A DNA stretch of 50,451 nucleotides from Actinomycetales bacterium JB111 (lineage in GTDB: Bacteria; Actinomycetota; Actinomycetes; Actinomycetales; Actinomycetaceae). The translations under genes were made by a program, and so were the position numbers. Each line of letters starts with the position of its first letter. Positions within the stretch are counted from its first letter, which is position 1. Of the stretch, positions 1 to 9,608 are shown one piece after another. The notes beneath the pieces were generated by a model. It saw only the letters and a list, made by a program, of their open reading frames with translations. It was not told where the DNA came from and did not search any database. The stretch is taken from assembly GCA_900163555.1 (NCBI GenBank), contig FUHX01000027.1, positions 1 through 50,451 of the forward strand, written 5' to 3'.

Positions 1-33
1 GGCCTCGCCCACCCCCACCGGCGCCCCCTGCCG

Positions 34-39
34 TAGCGT
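34..39 (+). promoter_or_regulatory. -10 hexamer TAGCGT of a leaderless promoter
   Basis: TAGCGT fits the actinobacterial TAnnnT -10 pattern. It ends seven bases before the ATG at 47, so transcription would begin at or beside the start codon. The -35 region is at the window edge and is not convincing. Confidence 0.45.
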
Positions 40-46
40 GGCGGGC

Positions 47-1231
47 ATGGCCGACGGCGACCCAGCACCGCGCACACCGACCTCCCGGGCGGAGCACGAG
101 GCCCTGGCCGCCAGGGTCGCGGCCGCGATGCGGTCCGCGACGGACCGCATGCCGACGATCGCCGCCGGCGCCGTCTGGGGCCTGTCGTCCGGGTCGGCGG
201 CCGCCCGCCACCGCACGGTCGCCGCCACCGAGCCCCTCACGGCCGACAGCCTGCTGCTGACGGCGTCGGTGATGAAGCTCCTCACCGCGGCGCTCGTCCA
301 CTCCCTGGCCGACGACGGAACTCTCGGTCTCGACGACCCCGTCGAGCGGCACGTGCCCGAGTGGGCGGGCCGCTGCGTCCTTGCCCGGCCCCACGGCCCG
401 ATCGACGCCACGGTCCCCGCGAGCCGGTCCTTCACCGTGCGCGACCTGCTCCTCATGGGTTTCGGCCTGGGCTACGACGCCGACGCCCCGGGCGGCGACC
501 CGCTCAGCCAGGCGACCGAGCAGGCGGAGGTGTTCTCCAGCTGGGTCCCGCCCCACCTGGCACCGGACGAGTGGGCCCGCCGGGTGGCCACGCTGCCGGC
601 CGCGCACCAGCCCGGCGAGGGCTGGCTCTATCAGACGTCGTTCGACGCCCTCACGGTCGTCGTCGAGCGGGCGACCGGACGCGGCTTCGACGACGAGCTC
701 GCCGACCGCCTGCTCGTCCCTCTCGGCATGCGCGACACCGGGTTCACCGTCCCCGAGAGCGCCCTTGCCCGCGTGCCGGCGCACGTCTTCCCCGGAGAGC
801 CCGGGCCTGTCGTGGCTCTCCCCGCGGGCGCGCCCTCGCTGACGGAGCGGCCCGCGTTCTGCTCCGGCGCGACCGGGCTCGTGAGCACCGTGGCGGACCT
901 GCTCGCCTTCGGCGAGATGATCCTCGACGACGGCGTCGGCCCCTCGGGCCGCGTCCTCACCCCGGCGGCCGTGCGCGCCATGAGCACCCCGGCCATCGGC
1001 CCGGCGGCGGCACGCCGGGCGGGCGACTTCCTGCCTGACGGGACGTCATGGTCGCTCGGCTGCGGCGTCGACGCACGCGGTCGGCTCACCTGGGCCGGGG
1101 GAACCGGGACGAACATCGTCATCGACCCTGCGCGGAAGCGGGTGGCGGTGCTGCTCACGCGCTACGGGATGGGCGAGGGGCAGCCGGACCACATGGCAGC
1201 TTTCGAGACCGCCATCGACGACGACGCCTGA
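47..1231 (+). CDS. serine hydrolase, beta-lactamase/penicillin-binding fold
   Basis: This 394-residue protein belongs to the class C beta-lactamase-related serine hydrolase superfamily (Pfam Beta-lactamase), which includes esterases, D-aminopeptidases and DD-peptidases. The S-x-x-K nucleophile motif is visible at residues 74-77 (SVMK). A tyrosine motif (YQTSF) lies near residue 200, and a C-terminal GGTGTN stretch stands where the HTG/KTG motif is expected. I see no signal peptide, so it is probably cytoplasmic. The ATG at 47 is preferred over the GTG at 38 because a TAGCGT hexamer at 34-39 ends seven bases before it, as in other leaderless genes here. It converges on the DUF1992 gene with a 15-bp gap. 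The family is clear but the substrate cannot be told. Confidence 0.85.
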   Translation: MADGDPAPRTPTSRAEHEALAARVAAAMRSATDRMPTIAAGAVWGLSSGSAAARHRTVAATEPLTADSLLLTASVMKLLTAALVHSLADDGTLGLDDPVERHVPEWAGRCVLARPHGPIDATVPASRSFTVRDLLLMGFGLGYDADAPGGDPLSQATEQAEVFSSWVPPHLAPDEWARRVATLPAAHQPGEGWLYQTSFDALTVVVERATGRGFDDELADRLLVPLGMRDTGFTVPESALARVPAHVFPGEPGPVVALPAGAPSLTERPAFCSGATGLVSTVADLLAFGEMILDDGVGPSGRVLTPAAVRAMSTPAIGPAAARRAGDFLPDGTSWSLGCGVDARGRLTWAGGTGTNIVIDPARKRVAVLLTRYGMGEGQPDHMAAFETAIDDDA

Positions 1232-1246
1232 CCGGCGGCTGTCCCG

Positions 1247-1792
1247 TCAGCCCTTCCGGCGCCAGAACCGCCACCACCGACGTCGCCGCGCCGGCGCCAA
1301 GCCGTCCGGCCCCTCGCCGGCCTCGCCCTCGATGGCCTCGCCAACGAGGGGTGACGGGCCCGCGGGAGCCGTCTCCGTCGTCGGGGCGGGCGCGCCCCGG
1401 GCCGCGCGCCACGCAGCGACGACCTGGTCGGGATCCGCGGGAACGACCGGGAGGACGGGGCCGGTGGGGAACCGGATCCACTCGGCGACGCGGTGGTTGA
1501 GCTCGGCGACGTGCACGCGGACGTCCTCCTCCGAGTGCAGGGTCCGCGTGGTCTCGTCCAGCTGGGCGAGCTCGCGGCGCAGGGCGAGCGCGGGCGGAAG
1601 GAGGACGTCGGAGGACAGCCCCTCGTCACGGAGCTTGCGGCGGATCCACCAGTCCTCGTCGGTGGAGTCGATGTCCGGCAGCGGTTTGCCGGCGCCGGGC
1701 AGGTTGTCGAACTCGCCGCGCGCCTGGGCCGCCTTGATGAGCTCGTCGACCCAGTTGCCCGTCGGGACACCGGGAGGCTTGCGCTCCGTCAT
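1247..1792 (-). CDS. DUF1992 (DnaJ homologue subfamily C member 28 domain) protein
   Basis: This 181-residue protein carries the DUF1992 domain near its N-terminus. The family core is visible: WVDELIKAAQARGEFDNLPG, followed by GKPLP and a WWIRRKL-type segment. The rest is a charged helical region and a short basic, Trp-rich tail (WWRFWRRKG). The molecular role of the family is unknown, and the DnaJ label reflects domain neighbours in eukaryotes, since no J domain is present here. I chose the ATG at 1792 over an in-frame start at 1810 because GGGAGG directly precedes it. It lies 46 bp downstream of irtB on the same strand but is unlikely to be functionally linked. Confidence 0.82.
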   Translation of the reverse strand: MTERKPPGVPTGNWVDELIKAAQARGEFDNLPGAGKPLPDIDSTDEDWWIRRKLRDEGLSSDVLLPPALALRRELAQLDETTRTLHSEEDVRVHVAELNHRVAEWIRFPTGPVLPVVPADPDQVVAAWRAARGAPAPTTETAPAGPSPLVGEAIEGEAGEGPDGLAPARRRRWWRFWRRKG

Positions 1793-1838
1793 CCTCCCAG
1801 TCTCACGCACGCCCGGCGATCCCGCAGGACGAGCGCCG

Positions 1839-3635
1839 CTACGCCTCCTGCTGCGGCCCGGTGGGCGAGAGGTGCCAGCGGTCGGCGGCGTCGTGCTCGC
1901 GCCAGAACCGGGCGAACGCGCCGTCCTTCTCGAGCAGCTCGGTGATGGTGCCGTCCTCGACGATGCGCCCCTGGTCGAGCACGACCACGCGGTCGGCCGC
2001 GCTCACGCTCACGCGGCGGTGGGCGACCACCACCCGGGTGCGGGGAGTCGGGTCGGCGGCGAGCGCATCGACGACCGCCCGCTCGTTCTCGGCGTCCAGC
2101 GCGCTCGTGGCCTCGTCGATGAGCAGGACGGGGGCCGGCTTGAGCAGGGCGCGGGCGATCGAGACGCGCTGCTTCTCGCCGCCGGACAGGTTGCCGCCGC
2201 CGGACCCCACGCGCGCCGCCCACCCCTCGGGCAGCCGGTCGAGGATCGGCGTGACCCGCGCGAGATCGGCCACCTCGTCCCGCCGCTCGTCGCTCGCCTC
2301 GGGGCTGCCGACGCGGACGTTCTCCTCGAGCGTGGCGTCGAAGAGGTAGGGCTCCTGGAGGATCATCGTGACGAGGTCCGCGCGGGCGTCGGCGGACAGA
2401 CGGTCGGCCGGCGTCCCGTCGATCAGGATCTCGCCGCCGGTCGGCTCCTGGAGGCCGGCGACGAGCGAGAGGACGGTGCTCTTGCCGGAGCCCGAGGCGC
2501 CGACGATCGCGGTCGTGATGCCGGGCTCGAGGGTGAGCGAGAAGTCGGTGAGGACGTCCGGCGCGGCGGCGGATTCGGCCCCCTCCCCCGTGCCCGCGGC
2601 GTCGGCGGGCTGGTCGTAGGCGAAGCTGACGGAGCGCAGCTCGATGCGGGGCGGCGCGACGGGCGCGGACAGGTCCCCGCCGTCGGGGACGGTGGGCGCG
2701 TCGAGGACCTCGCGGATGCGGCGCAGGGCGCCGGCGGCGCCCTCGAGGCCCGGAGAGAGCTCGGCGAGCACGGTGAAGCCCTCGAGGTACCGGGCGATCA
2801 CGACGACGACGGCGATCGCGGCCGGCGCCGTCATCTCGCCCCGGACGGCGAGCCATGCGGTCGTCCCGGCCAGGCCGATGAGCGCGAGCTGGCTCGCGAG
2901 GGAGAAGATCAGCTGGCCGGGAAGCTGCAGGAGGACGAGCCGGCGGATCGCGGAGTGCTCGGCGTCGAGGGCCGCGCCGACCTGGCTGCGCGCCGGGTCC
3001 ACGCGCCGCGCGGCGCGCAGGGCCTGCTGGGTGCGGGCGAACTCGACGATGCGTTCGGTGACCTCGGCGACCGACTCGCTCGCCGCCCGGTCGGCGTCCC
3101 GGGACAGACGACCGGAGGCGAGGAAGGCCCCGAGGAGGACCGGAACGCCGACCAGCGCGGCGAGCCCGAGCTGCCACGAGACGGCGAACAGGGCTCCGGC
3201 CACCGCGACCGGCAGCACGAACGCGCCGATGACGGGTGAGACGAGGTAGATGATGACGCCGACGAGGTCGTGGCTGGTGGCCGCGACGGCCTGCCTCGTG
3301 GTCGCCTTGTTCTCCGGCGTGAACCAGCCGAGGCGGACGCGGGCGATCCGGTCCGCAACCGCGGGCTGGCCGGATCCGAGCATCGCGAAGCCGATCTCGT
3401 ACGCGCGCCTCGCCGCGGCGACGTCGACCACCCACCCGAGGACGGTCGAGGCCGCGAGGACGGCGAGCCACAGCCAGGCGCCGCGATCGTCGCCGGTGAA
3501 CAGCGCCTCGACGAGCGGGATGAGCGACACGGCGCCGACCGCGCGCAGCACGTGGCCGAGGACGGTGAGCGCGATCTGGGCGCCGAGCTGCGGCCGGCTG
3601 CCCGCCGGCAGCAGGGCGATGACGGTGCGGATCAT
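1839..3635 (-). CDS. irtB: IrtB-like iron-siderophore ABC transporter (permease-ATPase)
   Basis: This 598-residue half-transporter has an N-terminal membrane domain of about six helices and a C-terminal ABC ATPase. The ATPase shows Walker [10 protein letters not shown], signature LSGGEKQR and Walker [12 protein letters not shown]. In mycobacteria IrtB pairs with IrtA to import Fe-carboxymycobactin using an exporter-type fold. The ATG overlaps the irtA stop codon by four bases (ATGA), so the two are translationally coupled and probably form the heterodimer. An iron box upstream of irtA should control both. The membrane domain alone would fit any type IV ABC protein, so the assignment rests on its partner. 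Confidence 0.85.
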   Translation of the reverse strand: MIRTVIALLPAGSRPQLGAQIALTVLGHVLRAVGAVSLIPLVEALFTGDDRGAWLWLAVLAASTVLGWVVDVAAARRAYEIGFAMLGSGQPAVADRIARVRLGWFTPENKATTRQAVAATSHDLVGVIIYLVSPVIGAFVLPVAVAGALFAVSWQLGLAALVGVPVLLGAFLASGRLSRDADRAASESVAEVTERIVEFARTQQALRAARRVDPARSQVGAALDAEHSAIRRLVLLQLPGQLIFSLASQLALIGLAGTTAWLAVRGEMTAPAAIAVVVVIARYLEGFTVLAELSPGLEGAAGALRRIREVLDAPTVPDGGDLSAPVAPPRIELRSVSFAYDQPADAAGTGEGAESAAAPDVLTDFSLTLEPGITTAIVGASGSGKSTVLSLVAGLQEPTGGEILIDGTPADRLSADARADLVTMILQEPYLFDATLEENVRVGSPEASDERRDEVADLARVTPILDRLPEGWAARVGSGGGNLSGGEKQRVSIARALLKPAPVLLIDEATSALDAENERAVVDALAADPTPRTRVVVAHRRVSVSAADRVVVLDQGRIVEDGTITELLEKDGAFARFWREHDAADRWHLSPTGPQQEA

Positions 3636-6469
3636 CGGACGGACTCCTTCGCGGAACGCGGCTCGGACGACGACTCGGCGTGTGAGCCGGGGTCGCCGCC
3701 GCGGGCGGCCGCGCCGTAGTCCGTCCACAGCTCGGCGTAGCGGCCGTCCGCGGCCAGAAGGTCGTCGTGCGTGCCGGACTCGGCGACCCGCCCGCCGTCG
3801 AGCACGACGATGCGGTCCACGTCCCGCACGGTGTGCAGGCGGTGGGCGATGACGAGGACGGTGCGCCCGGCGGTGAGCCGGTCGATCGCGCGCTGGACCT
3901 GGTACTCCGACTCGGGGTCCGCGAACGCCGTTGCCTCGTCGAGGACGAGGACCGGGGCGTCGGCGAGGATCGCGCGGGCGATCGTCAGCCGCTGCCGCTC
4001 GCCGCCGGACAGCGCCGCCCCCTGGGCGATCGGGGTGTCGTAGCCGCGGGGCAGGCGCACGATCCGCTCGTGGATCTGGGCGGCACGCGCCGCTTTCTCG
4101 ATCTCGTCGGCGGTCGCGTCGGGACGGCCGAGCGCGATGTTCTCCGCGACGGTTCCCCGCACGAGCTGGGTGTCCTGCAGGACGAACCCGACGCGCGCGT
4201 ACAGCTCGTCGGCCGTGAGGTCGCGGATGTCCGTTCCGCCGATGCGGATGGCGCCGCCGGTGACGTCGTAGAAGCGTGCGATGAGGGAGGCGAGCGTGGA
4301 CTTGCCGGAGCCCGACGGGCCGACGAGCGCCGTGACGGTACCCGGCTCGAGCGTGAGGGAGATGTCGGAGAGAACCGGCAGGCCCGGGCGGTACTCGAAG
4401 TCCACCGCGTCGATCTCGACGCGGCCGGTCGGGACGGCCGGTTCCGCCCGGGTGACCGGTCCGTCGTCGGGCGCGCGCAGTTCCGTCTCGTCGAGGACGA
4501 CCTGGATGCGGCGCGCGGCGGACAGCCCGTCGCGCAGCCCGCTCAGCCCGTATCCGACGGCGAGCAGCCGGGCGCCGAAAGTGGTGCCGAGCAGGAGGAA
4601 CGGCAGGAGGTCGACCGGCGCCATGCGGCCGGAGGTGACGAGCAGCGTGCCGAGTCCCGCGATGAGCAGGAGGAACGTGGTGGGGCGCGTGGCGAGGTCG
4701 CTGACGGTCTTGCGGGAGGACAGCGGGCGCTGCCAGTCGTCGATGAAGCCGATGAACTCCCCCAGCCGTGCCCGGAAGGACGAGCGTGCGGCGCCGCCGA
4801 AGACCCGGACGACCGACTGGCCCTCGAGGTAGGCGTCGGCCTCGGAGTTCATCCGCTCGGTCCATCGCACGTACTCGGCCGGCCGCGCGCCGGAGAGGTA
4901 GAGCATGACGATCGTCTGGAAGACGTAGACGAGGACCGGGACGAGAAGCAGGAGCGCGATCCGCCAGTCGACGACGAACAGGTAGACCAGCACGGCGACC
5001 GGCCCGACGGCGGCTCCCACCGCGTCCGGGACGGCGTGCGTGATGAGGTAGTGCAGCGCGACCGTGTCGTCCTGGACGACGGACTTCACGCCGCCCGGGC
5101 CCTTGGCGTCGAACCAGCCGAGCGGCAACCGGCCGAGCTTGGCGAGCAGCCGGGAGCGGACGTCGCGCTCGAACCCCGCGTCGACGGCGTGCAGCCAGAC
5201 CATGAGCACGGCCGCGAGGACGGCGCCGGCCAGGAGCAGCCCCACCGCCCAGATCCCGAGCGTCCACAGGACGCCCGGGTCGGATCCGACGAGGAGCCGG
5301 CGGGCGAGCTCGACGAGCAGCACGAACGGCGCGAGCTGGACGAGCGTGATGAGCGCCTGGAGGATGCCCGCCGCCCAGAAGGTGCGCTTGAGCGGCGCGA
5401 GCAACTTCCCACCGGCCTGCGAACGCCAGGACGTCGTGCCGGCCGGGGCTTCGGAGTCGGCGCTTGCGGGTGCCGCCGGGGTGGTCTGTGCCGGAACTCC
5501 GGCGTCTGCGGAAGCCGCGGCGGTCGCCGCAGTGGTCGCCGCAGTGGTCGAGGCCGGCGCCTCGGCTGCGACCGCGGGCTGCTGAGCGGCGACCAAGGAT
5601 TCCTGGTCTCGTGCGGAAGCTTCCTGGTCGGCCACGACGGTCGCCGACTGCGCTGCGTCGTCGGCGGCCGCCGCGGGCTGCGCCCGCTTCTTCGCCTCCT
5701 GCGCCTCCTTCTCCTGGCCCTTGTTGCGGTTGGACCCGAAGGCACGGCCCTCGATCCAGTAGGCCTGCGCGTGGATCTCGGTCTTGGGGAACCCGAAGGT
5801 CTCCTTGAGCAGGGGGCGCAGCTGCTTGAGGCTGCCGGACTCGGGGGCCGCCCAGGCGTACCAGTTCGACCAGTCGCGACGCTCGATGGCCTTCGCGAGC
5901 GAGTGCGCGTCCTCGCGGGTCACCCAGCGGATCGTCGCCCGCGGGTGGTCGACGAGCGGGATGAGCAGGTCGTCCTCGGCGTGCTTCTCGAGGTAGACCT
6001 CGAGCGGGATGTCGTGCGGGACCTCGCCGAGGATCCCATTGATGGCGGGGAGGGATGCGGCGTCGCCGATGACGAGGAAGCCGGCCGGCGCGTCGGCCGG
6101 CACCTCGAAGCGGTAGGAGCCGAGCGTGGTCACCTGGATGCTCGCGCCCACCTCGACCCCCTTGGCCCACGCCGACGCCGGACCAACCGGCTCGTGCATG
6201 ACGAAGTCGACCGTGAAGGTGCCGGCTGCCTCGTCGGGCTCGACGATCGTGTAGCCGCGCTGGTGCTCGAACTCGGGGTCGTCCGGGTCCGGGAACCAGA
6301 AGCGCAGCCACGCGGTCGGCCCGACGACGATGTCGGCCAGCATCTCCGGCGAGTGGAAGCCGATGCGCCGCACGTGCGGGGCGATCCACTCCGTGCTGGT
6401 CACGCGTGCCGTACGGTCGCGCGCGCCGTACGCACGCGTCATCACTCCGGTGAAGCCGCGCTTCGCCAT
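3632..6469 (-). CDS. irtA: IrtA-like siderophore-interacting FAD domain fused to ABC transporter
   Basis: Residues 1-245 form a siderophore-interacting protein domain (FAD-binding ferric-siderophore reductase) with the flavin-binding RGYTIVEP segment at 71-78. Residues about 248-345 are a low-complexity Ala/Glu/Thr linker. Residues about 355-640 are a six-helix membrane domain. The ATPase has Walker [10 protein letters not shown] at 717-725, signature LSGGERQR at 820-827 and Walker B VLVLDEAT at 840-847. This domain order is that of mycobacterial IrtA, which imports and reduces Fe-siderophore at the inner face of the membrane. The 945-residue length exceeds M. tuberculosis IrtA mainly because of the linker. 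A GGAGGAGCCC ribosome binding site precedes the ATG, and an iron box lies 27-45 bp upstream. Confidence 0.93.
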   Translation of the reverse strand: MAKRGFTGVMTRAYGARDRTARVTSTEWIAPHVRRIGFHSPEMLADIVVGPTAWLRFWFPDPDDPEFEHQRGYTIVEPDEAAGTFTVDFVMHEPVGPASAWAKGVEVGASIQVTTLGSYRFEVPADAPAGFLVIGDAASLPAINGILGEVPHDIPLEVYLEKHAEDDLLIPLVDHPRATIRWVTREDAHSLAKAIERRDWSNWYAWAAPESGSLKQLRPLLKETFGFPKTEIHAQAYWIEGRAFGSNRNKGQEKEAQEAKKRAQPAAAADDAAQSATVVADQEASARDQESLVAAQQPAVAAEAPASTTAATTAATAAASADAGVPAQTTPAAPASADSEAPAGTTSWRSQAGGKLLAPLKRTFWAAGILQALITLVQLAPFVLLVELARRLLVGSDPGVLWTLGIWAVGLLLAGAVLAAVLMVWLHAVDAGFERDVRSRLLAKLGRLPLGWFDAKGPGGVKSVVQDDTVALHYLITHAVPDAVGAAVGPVAVLVYLFVVDWRIALLLLVPVLVYVFQTIVMLYLSGARPAEYVRWTERMNSEADAYLEGQSVVRVFGGAARSSFRARLGEFIGFIDDWQRPLSSRKTVSDLATRPTTFLLLIAGLGTLLVTSGRMAPVDLLPFLLLGTTFGARLLAVGYGLSGLRDGLSAARRIQVVLDETELRAPDDGPVTRAEPAVPTGRVEIDAVDFEYRPGLPVLSDISLTLEPGTVTALVGPSGSGKSTLASLIARFYDVTGGAIRIGGTDIRDLTADELYARVGFVLQDTQLVRGTVAENIALGRPDATADEIEKAARAAQIHERIVRLPRGYDTPIAQGAALSGGERQRLTIARAILADAPVLVLDEATAFADPESEYQVQRAIDRLTAGRTVLVIAHRLHTVRDVDRIVVLDGGRVAESGTHDDLLAADGRYAELWTDYGAAARGGDPGSHAESSSEPRSAKESVR

Positions 6470-6495
6470 GGGCTCCTCCAGTTGCCTCGGTGAAC

Positions 6496-6514
6496 TTAGG
6501 CAAGGCTAAGCACA
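6496..6514 (-). promoter_or_regulatory. DtxR/IdeR-type iron box upstream of irtA
   Basis: The 19 bases TTAGGCAAGGCTAAGCACA match the IdeR/DtxR consensus TTAGGTTAGGCTAACCTAA at 14 of 19 positions and contain the dyad CTTAG-N6-CTAAG. The box is 27 bp upstream of the irtA start, where Fe-loaded IdeR/DtxR would block transcription in iron-replete cells. The repressor itself is not in this window. Confidence 0.72.
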
Positions 6515-7185
6515 CCGACGTGGCGCGACAAGGTCGTCCACGCCACGCCCGTCCGACCTACGGGAGGAGGCTCCAGGTGCCGCACCTCTCCGAGCTGAAG
6601 GCGACGTCGGTCGCGCTGATGGTGACGACCGAACCCGCGGTGTCGGTGAAGTCGTTCCTCCGCGGTGCCGACCGCCACCTCCCGGTCGGAGACGTCGGTC
6701 TCCCGGTCGGCCACCGCGGTCTCACGTTCGTCGAGCCCGGCCTCGCGGGTGTCGAGCCCGCTCTCCCGCTCGTCGAGACCCGACTCGCGTTCGTCCAGGC
6801 CCGCCTCGCGCTCGGCGCTGCCGGAGGTCGCCGCGTCGAGGTCCTCCAGGGCCTGGTCGCGCTCGCCCGTCAGGGTCTGCACCGACTGCTCGCTCGCCGC
6901 GAGGTCGTCACGCAGGCCGTCGCGCTCAACGACCACCCGATTCAGTCGGTCGTCGATCTGCGCGTACTCGTCGGACGCGGTCGGGTCCGCCGTGCCGATC
7001 GCGATTCCGGCGCCAGCGCCGAAGGCCACGAGAGCGATTGCGGCGACGACGAGATTCCGGCGCCACGTGCGTGCGGGCCGGGGCGTCTCGGACGTCGTGT
7101 CGATGGATTCGACCGGCGCCGCATCGAGTGCCGGACCGGACGGGTTTTCGGGCGCGGTCCAGCCATGGGACGTGTCGAAAGACAT
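6496..7185 (-). CDS. membrane-anchored coiled-coil protein with apparently frameshifted C-terminus
   Basis: As read, the frame encodes 229 residues: a short acidic N-terminus, one membrane helix at about 41-63, then a coiled coil built from seven-residue repeats (LDERESG type) to about residue 170. After that the composition turns Arg/His-rich. On the same strand but in another frame, the DNA from about 6655 down to a stop at 6558-6560 encodes [20 protein letters not shown] followed by SSERCGTW. This resembles the conserved Cys-containing C-terminal domain of actinobacterial anchored proteins, with its middle part missing. An internal deletion that shifted the frame, or a sequencing error, is likely. 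The function is unknown. The ATG at 7185 has a GAGGAG site. Confidence 0.62.
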   Translation of the reverse strand: MSFDTSHGWTAPENPSGPALDAAPVESIDTTSETPRPARTWRRNLVVAAIALVAFGAGAGIAIGTADPTASDEYAQIDDRLNRVVVERDGLRDDLAASEQSVQTLTGERDQALEDLDAATSGSAEREAGLDERESGLDERESGLDTREAGLDERETAVADRETDVSDREVAVGTAEERLHRHRGFGRHHQRDRRRLQLGEVRHLEPPPVGRTGVAWTTLSRHVGVLSLA

Positions 7186-7365
7186 GGGGCTCCTCGGGGG
7201 CGAAGCTGTGGATTCCGTTCGATCGAACGGTTAACTCGCACATTAGGAACAACCTCCGACATTGCCGGCGAGCACCCGTGAACACCCCGCGGATCTGATA
7301 TCACCGGCCCATTCAACGACGCATTCTTCGAACGAATGTTCGACAATTGCGGTGAATGCGACTGG
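7186..7365. other. AT-richer intergenic region with palindromes
   Basis: This 180-bp stretch is clearly richer in A+T than its surroundings. It holds a perfect 16-bp palindrome CCGTTCGATCGAACGG at 7215-7230, 30 bp upstream of the coiled-coil gene start, and a second dyad CATTC-N7-GAATG at 7322-7338 just past the response-regulator stop codon. The first is probably an operator for the coiled-coil gene and the second could be a weak terminator. I could not read a convincing -10/-35 pair. Confidence 0.5.
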
Positions 7366-8067
7366 TTACGCCAGCCCTGCCTCGCGCGCACGGATCGCGG
7401 CCTGCATGCGGGAGGTGACCTGAAGCTTGGCGAGGACCCGGGAGACGTGGGTCTTCACCGTCGCCTCGGCGATGAACAGCTCGGCCGCGATGGCCTGGTT
7501 CGACAGCCCGCGCCCCAGTGCGGCGAGCACCTCGACCTCGCGGCCGGTGAGCTCATCGAGCAGCGCCTGCTCGGCCACGCCCGTGGAGTCTGCCTCCGGC
7601 CCCTCGCCCGTCGGACCGCCGGCGGCACGCCCGTGGCGGGCGGCGCCGTCGGGCGTGGTGAACGCCGCGAGCACCCGCCGCGTCACCTCGGGCGCCACGA
7701 CCCCGTCCCCCGCCGCGACCGCACGGATCGCGGCGATGATCGCCTCCGGCTCGGCCGTCTTGAGCAGGAAGCCCGCGGCCCCGACCTCGAGCGCGCCGAA
7801 GACGACCTCGTCGACGTCGAACGTGGTGAGCACGAGGACCTGCGAGAGTCGCTCGGCCACGATCTGCCGGGTGGCCTCCACCCCGTCGACTCCCGGCATC
7901 CGCACGTCCATGACGACGACGTCCGGCCGGAGCGCGCGGGCGTTCGTGACGGCCGCTCGGCCCTCGGCCGCCTCGCCGACCACGTCGATGTCGTCGGCGG
8001 TCGAGATCATCATCCGCAGACCGGCGCGGATGGCGGCGTGGTCGTCGGCCAGCAGAACGGTGATCAT
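7366..8067 (-). CDS. NarL/FixJ-family response regulator
   Basis: This 233-residue protein has a CheY-like receiver with the acidic pocket (LLADDH) and phospho-acceptor Asp in VVVMDVRMPG, then a LuxR-type HTH near the C-terminus (LTGREVEVLAALGRGLSNQA). It is the output half of a two-component system. Its ATG overlaps the stop of the histidine kinase by four bases (ATGA), so the two are co-translated. I placed the start at the M of MITVLLADD rather than 54 bases upstream, because the receiver begins there. The signal and targets are unknown, and the divergent GAP-family gene is one candidate. Confidence 0.92.
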   Translation of the reverse strand: MITVLLADDHAAIRAGLRMMISTADDIDVVGEAAEGRAAVTNARALRPDVVVMDVRMPGVDGVEATRQIVAERLSQVLVLTTFDVDEVVFGALEVGAAGFLLKTAEPEAIIAAIRAVAAGDGVVAPEVTRRVLAAFTTPDGAARHGRAAGGPTGEGPEADSTGVAEQALLDELTGREVEVLAALGRGLSNQAIAAELFIAEATVKTHVSRVLAKLQVTSRMQAAIRAREAGLA

Positions 8068-9488
8068 CGGTTCTCCTCGTCGGTCAGGTCGCGAAGCGGG
8101 AGGCTCGCGCGCACGCGCCACGTCGCGCCTCCGGAATCGTCGTCGGCCCTGGTGTCGGTTCCGGCGTCGAACGTCCCGCCGAGGGCCTCGGCCCGCTCGC
8201 GCATGCCGAGCAGCCCCGTCCCGGACGAGGCCGGGGCGAGCGGCTCGCCCGCTTCCGCGGGCGTCGGCCCACCCGTGCCGACGACGTCGGGCGCCGCGAG
8301 CGCCCGCCCCACGTCCACCGGCACCGGGTCGCCCCTCCCCTCGGCGACCGGGTTCGTCACCTCGACGTCGATCGCCCCACCGGCGTGGGCGAGGGCAAGC
8401 TCGGCGGACCCGACCCCGTGGCGCAGCGCGTTCGTCAGCGACTCGTGGACGATCCGGTAGGCCGCACGGCCGACGTCCTGGCGCCCAGCGGTTGCCCGGC
8501 CGAGCCTGTCCGCCACATCGTCACCCGCCCACGCGACGGCCAGCCCGGCGTCGCGCATGCGCGTGACCAGGTCGGGAAGCGCGTCGAGCCCGGGGCTGGT
8601 CGTCCACTCCGACCGGTCCTCGTCGGAGCGCAGGAGGTGCACCATCGCCCGCATCTGCGTGAGCGAGGCGACCGACTCGGCGCGCACCTGGGTGAGCGCC
8701 TCACGGTCGCGCTCCGGGTCCCGCGCCCCTGCGAGCGCCGCCCCGGACTGGAGGGCGATCGCGGACAGGTGCGAGGAGACGAGGTCGTGCAGGTCCCGGG
8801 CCATCGCGCCGCGCTCCTCGCGCAGCAGCCGGGCACGCTCGGACGCGGCAGCCCTCGTCACGGCGTCGGCCCGCTCGGCCTCGAGCCGGGCGCGCCGGTC
8901 GGCCTCCCGCGCGAGCTCGTCCCCGCGGCGCACCTCCGACGCCCACCACACCGGCATGGCGCCGAGCGCGACGATCTGCACGGCCGTGAGCACGAAGGCG
9001 CGGATGTCCCGGACCTGCTCGGCCGCGGCCACACCGGCCACGATCGCGAGGATGACGATGCCGGAGAGCACCACGGTCCGCAGTCGCGGGCTACCGTGCC
9101 TGCCGACGTTGTAGAGCAGGTCGAACATGACGAGGATGCCGCCGACGCTGCCGCCGAGGGACAGGTCGGCCGCGAAGACCGCCAGCCCGGCGAGGAGCGC
9201 CCACCCCGGGTTCAGTCGCTTGACGCAGATGATTCCGCAGCCGACGAGCAGGAGGAGCGCGAACCACAGCGAGTCGTCGACGGTCGGTTCCCAGATCCGC
9301 AGGTCGGAGTAGAGCCACTCGAGCCCGAGCAGGTTGAGGCTCAGCCCGATGACGAGGGTGACCGCGGCGGTGCGGAGGTCGTGGCGGCGCACGCGCGGCG
9401 TGTCGTCGAGGTCCGTCGGCTCGACCCACGACGCGACCAGTCGGCCGAGCACGCCCCCACCGGCCCGCCGCTGTCCGCTCTCGCTCAC
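8064..9488 (-). CDS. sensor histidine kinase, DesK/NarX-type (HisKA_3)
   Basis: This 474-residue kinase has hydrophobic membrane segments over roughly its first 170 residues, a charged coiled linker, a HisKA_3 dimerisation motif with the phospho-His in ARDLHDLVSSHLS, and a C-terminal HATPase domain (VHESLTNALRHG; TGLLGMRERAEALGG). It should phosphorylate the response regulator encoded immediately downstream with a four-base overlap. I chose the GTG at 9488 because TGCAAT, a -10-like hexamer, ends six bases before it and no ribosome binding site is seen. An upstream in-frame start at 9593 would add an Arg-rich non-conserved segment. It is divergent from the GAP-family gene with 120 bp between. 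Confidence 0.85.
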   Translation of the reverse strand: MSESGQRRAGGGVLGRLVASWVEPTDLDDTPRVRRHDLRTAAVTLVIGLSLNLLGLEWLYSDLRIWEPTVDDSLWFALLLLVGCGIICVKRLNPGWALLAGLAVFAADLSLGGSVGGILVMFDLLYNVGRHGSPRLRTVVLSGIVILAIVAGVAAAEQVRDIRAFVLTAVQIVALGAMPVWWASEVRRGDELAREADRRARLEAERADAVTRAAASERARLLREERGAMARDLHDLVSSHLSAIALQSGAALAGARDPERDREALTQVRAESVASLTQMRAMVHLLRSDEDRSEWTTSPGLDALPDLVTRMRDAGLAVAWAGDDVADRLGRATAGRQDVGRAAYRIVHESLTNALRHGVGSAELALAHAGGAIDVEVTNPVAEGRGDPVPVDVGRALAAPDVVGTGGPTPAEAGEPLAPASSGTGLLGMRERAEALGGTFDAGTDTRADDDSGGATWRVRASLPLRDLTDEENR

Positions 9489-9608
9489 CGCCCCATTGCA
9501 GCACGGGCGGCCGGCCGACCGGGTCAGACGAAGGATGTACGCCGCCGGACGACGAACCCCTCGTTCGCCGGATGTCCGCCGGCGCCCGCCCACGGCACGG
9601 TGGGTGCC

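Noticed and set aside
3767-6493. A 908-codon frame antisense to irtA.
   Set aside because: The composition is antisense-like, and irtA on the other strand has complete conserved motifs.
1839-6515. A 1558-codon open frame on the minus strand across both Irt genes.
   Set aside because: Only its part below 3635 is coding (irtB). The upstream part lies out of frame over irtA and is Arg/Pro-rich, a GC-bias artefact.
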